A stretch of 8,830 nucleotides of DNA from the NCBI GenBank assembly GCA_902805995.1, contig CADCUU010000036.1:1-8830 (forward strand). The letters are read 5' to 3'. Of this stretch, positions 7,028 to 8,830 are shown in pieces; the first letter of the stretch is position 1; every line of letters begins with the position of its first letter. The position numbers and the translations under genes are program-made. Source of the stretch: an uncultured Rubellimicrobium sp. GTDB taxonomy: Bacteria > Pseudomonadota > Alphaproteobacteria > Rhodobacterales > Rhodobacteraceae. The notes under the pieces were generated by a model that saw only the letters and a program-made list of their open reading frames with translations, ran no database searches and was not told the DNA's origin.

Positions 7028-7790
7028 GGACCGTGTCACTAGGGCGCTTGAAGAACTGCAGGTCGCACAGGCCGAGATCGTTGCGGAGCTCCGGCAAGAT
7101 CGGACCCGCCGCCGTGGGGCGCTGAACCGTCGGCTGCACGAGATCCGGCGTATGCTCGATGCGTCCTACGCTTATAGCTCCCAGGCGGGGCAAGATCTTG
7201 TGGTGGATCTCGTCTTCAAGGGAAGTCGCGGGCTGACCTTCGCGGATATTGGCGGCTATGACGGGGTCACCGGGTCCAACACCCTGTTCCTTGAACAGCG
7301 CCGGGGCTGGACGGGATTTCTCGTAGAGCCGGTCCCGTCCCAGCGGGCCAAGGCGGAGAAGGTCCGTCGCTGCCCCTGCCTGCCCTTCGCCATCGCCGCT
7401 CAGGACGGCGAGGCCGATTTCCTGGAGGTCTCCGAAGGCTACACCCAGATGAGCGGCCTGGCCGACAGCTACGACGCGGGTCTTCTGGCGCAGGTCCGGG
7501 CCGATCCGCGTCACAAGGAACGCGCGATCAGGGTGGAGACGCGTACCCTGTCGCGCCTTCTGATGGAGGCGGGGCTGCCGCATCCCGATTTCGTGTCGCT
7601 TGACATCGAAGGCGGTGAGGAGGCCGCGCTCGCGGCCTTTCCTTTCGCGCAGCACCGCGTCGGCGTCTGGGCCATTGAGAACAACACCGCCAGCCCCGCC
7701 CTGGGCCGCATCATGACCGAGGCGGGCTATGACCGCGTGGAGTTCTGCGGCCCCGACGAGTTGTGGCGCCATCGCGACCTGAGCGGCTGA
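7017..7790 (+). CDS. FkbM family SAM-dependent methyltransferase
   Basis: This 257-aa protein belongs to the FkbM methyltransferase family, whose members commonly O-methylate sugars in glycans, lipopolysaccharide or natural products. Residues 1-50 are charged and helical (possible coiled coil). YSSQAGQDLVVDLVF (53-67) opens the domain. The SAM-binding motif I is FADIGGYDGVTGSNTLFLE (75-93). GWTGFLVEPVPSQRAKAEK has the acidic residue at the end of beta-2 (Glu104). A variable middle segment leads to the signature PDFVSLDIEGGEEAALAAFP (190-209), with Asp196 and Glu198. The C-terminus carries WAIENN and a short tail. Length fits a single-domain member. The ATG at 7017 is preferred although no clear ribosome-binding site precedes it: its overlap with the DUF6165 end suggests coupled translation. 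Methylation of the glycan built by the upstream transferase is the natural inference. Confidence 0.9.
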   Translation: MSTEDRVTRALEELQVAQAEIVAELRQDRTRRRGALNRRLHEIRRMLDASYAYSSQAGQDLVVDLVFKGSRGLTFADIGGYDGVTGSNTLFLEQRRGWTGFLVEPVPSQRAKAEKVRRCPCLPFAIAAQDGEADFLEVSEGYTQMSGLADSYDAGLLAQVRADPRHKERAIRVETRTLSRLLMEAGLPHPDFVSLDIEGGEEAALAAFPFAQHRVGVWAIENNTASPALGRIMTEAGYDRVEFCGPDELWRHRDLSG

Positions 7791-8035
7791 TGAATCCCGA
7801 CTTCTTCAGCAGGCCGGCGAGCAGTGTGTGCGACAAGGGTCATGGGGCGCGGTGCACCCTGCGATCCGGTGTCGAAAGCCACGTTGGCGTGGGCGGTCAT
7901 TACGGCGGTCTCTGCAAGGCCGTCAGGGACTTTATCGTCAAAGATCTTTCAATCGAGGTTCATGGGGTCGCTAGCGGGCTGGGGACCAAACGCCACAGAA
8001 CCGTGCTGGCAACGATGCGCGACCGAGCCCACTAA
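7790..8035 (+). CDS. Doubtful 81-codon open frame after the methyltransferase
   Basis: An ATG at 7790 shares its A with the TGA of the methyltransferase gene (TGATG). It opens a frame of 81 codons ending in TAA at 8035. The product (starting MNPDFFSRPA, ending ATMRDRAH) has no domain or motif I recognise. Its codon use is less biased to G/C at third positions than that of the four genes before it. Only the coupled start argues for it. It could equally be a chance frame in the convergent intergenic region, or the eroded remnant of a longer gene. Antisense frames over the same bases are no more convincing. Confidence 0.2.
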   Translation: MNPDFFSRPASSVCDKGHGARCTLRSGVESHVGVGGHYGGLCKAVRDFIVKDLSIEVHGVASGLGTKRHRTVLATMRDRAH

Positions 8036-8070
8036 GAAGGTGTCAGCCCATCGCGCACGATCCCTGGGGA
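7791..8070. other. Convergent intergenic region; no clear terminator
   Basis: About 280 bases separate the convergent ends of the methyltransferase operon and ubiB. Apart from the doubtful small frame above, I see a palindrome AAAGATCTTT (7940-7949) and a weak pairing ACGGC/GCCGT around 7905-7926. There is also an inverted repeat GATCCC-TG-GGGATC at 8059-8072 touching the ubiB stop codon. None is followed by a T-run on either strand, so the place where either operon's transcription ends cannot be fixed. Confidence 0.35.
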
Positions 8071-8830
8071 TCACGCCGCCCCAGCCGCCAGCATCACGAG
8101 CACCGCCAACGCCGCGCCAGCGGCCATGTAGAGCACCGCCGCGACCGCGCCGACCTTCCACCAGGGCGGCACAGGCAGGGCGGCTCCGGTCAGCGTGGAG
8201 CGGGCGAACTCGGGCAGGCGGGGTGAGAAATGGGCCAGGATCCGCACCGTCTTGGCCAAATCCTTGGCCAAGGCCACAGGTCCCAGCGAATGGCGGATGT
8301 AGCCCTCGACCACCGGCTGCGCCGCGTCCCAGATGTTCATTCGCGGGTCGAGCGTGCGCGCCACGCCCTCGACCACGACCATGGTGCGTTGCAACAGGAT
8401 AAGCTCGGTCCGGGTCTGCATACCGAACCGCTCCGTTACCTCGAACAGATAGGCGAGGAGCCGCCCCATGGAGATGCGCGAGGCGTCCATGCCGAAGATG
8501 GGCTCGCCGACCGCGCGCAGCGCCTGGGCGAATTCGTCGATGTCGCGGTCGAGGGGGACGTAGCCCGCCTCGAAATGGACCTCGGCCACGCGGCGGTAAT
8601 CGCGGCGGATGAAACCGAACAGGATCTCGGCGTAGACGCGGCGCGTGTAGTCGTCGATCCGCCCCATGATGCCGAAGTCGTAGGCGACGATGTTGCCGGC
8701 CGCATCGACCTTGAGGTTGCCCTGAGGCATGTCGCCGTGAAAGTAGCCGTCCCGCAGCGCATGGTTGAGGAACAGCTGGAGCACCCGCCGCGCGAGCGCC
8801 GCCGTGTCGTGGCCCTGGGCGCGGATTGCC
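8071..8830 (-). CDS. ubiB: UbiB, ABC1/ADCK-type atypical kinase for ubiquinone biosynthesis (partial, C-terminal part)
   Basis: The frame enters from the right edge (reading AIRAQGHDTAALARR) and ends with TGA at 8073-8071, giving about 252 C-terminal residues. UbiB is a membrane-associated ATP-binding protein of the ABC1/ADCK/COQ8 family, needed for ubiquinone (coenzyme Q) synthesis. Visible signatures are the catalytic loop HGDMPQGN (8739-8716), DFG in AYDFGIMGRID (DFG at 8679-8671), and the proteobacterial UbiB stretches RRVAEVHFEAGYVPLD, FAQALRAVGEP, RFGMQTRTELILLQRTMVVV and EGVARTLDPRMNIWD. The C-terminus has two hydrophobic helices (KVGAVAAVLYMAAGAALAVL onward), as expected for the membrane tail. 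The N-terminal KxGQ motif and start lie outside the window. One oddity is Pro in the position after HGDM where His is usual. The kinase Asp and Asn remain, so the protein is likely functional. Confidence 0.93.
   Translation of the reverse strand, partial: AIRAQGHDTAALARRVLQLFLNHALRDGYFHGDMPQGNLKVDAAGNIVAYDFGIMGRIDDYTRRVYAEILFGFIRRDYRRVAEVHFEAGYVPLDRDIDEFAQALRAVGEPIFGMDASRISMGRLLAYLFEVTERFGMQTRTELILLQRTMVVVEGVARTLDPRMNIWDAAQPVVEGYIRHSLGPVALAKDLAKTVRILAHFSPRLPEFARSTLTGAALPVPPWWKVGAVAAVLYMAAGAALAVLVMLAAGAA

Noticed and set aside
7824..8402. Plus-strand open frame of 192 codons running into ubiB
   Set aside because: Most of it is antisense to UbiB, and the product becomes an Arg/Pro/Ala repeat-like tail typical of a shadow frame.

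Overview
GC-rich, densely packed bacterial DNA. The protein sequences (a UbiB of alphaproteobacterial type, a TPR/glycosyltransferase followed by a DUF6165 protein, and a ThuA/Gfo-Idh-MocA pair) suggest an alphaproteobacterium, most likely in or near the Rhodobacteraceae. This is inferred from protein resemblance, because no rRNA or tRNA gene is present to confirm it. I see no tRNA, rRNA, CRISPR array, intact insertion sequence or phage gene.

Layout. Bases 1-938 (minus strand) hold all but the last residues of a class I transaldolase (tal, pentose phosphate pathway). A divergent intergenic region of about 150 bases with a perfect 19-base palindrome separates it from a plus-strand TauE/SafE-type membrane transporter (1086-1853), whose stop codon sits inside a strong stem-loop. 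Next come a ThuA-domain protein (1933-2721) and a Gfo/Idh/MocA NAD(P)-dependent oxidoreductase (2721-3875) joined by a TGATG stop/start overlap. This looks like a two-gene sugar or polyol catabolic unit of the ThuA/ThuB kind.

A 556-base stretch without a convincing gene (3876-4431) leads into the most interesting part of the window. Here four plus-strand genes (4432-7790) all overlap at their stop/start junctions: an unrecognised 267-aa protein, a TPR protein with a glycosyltransferase-like C-terminal domain, a 136-aa DUF6165-family protein and an FkbM-family methyltransferase. The combination suggests making or decorating a glycan or glycoprotein (surface polysaccharide or protein O-glycan), but no substrate can be read from the sequence.

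A 280-base convergent region (7791-8070) contains only a doubtful 81-codon frame. Bases 8071-8830 (minus strand) carry the C-terminal part of UbiB, the ABC1-kinase-like protein needed for ubiquinone biosynthesis, running off the right edge. Its usual HGDxHxGN loop reads HGDMPQGN here.
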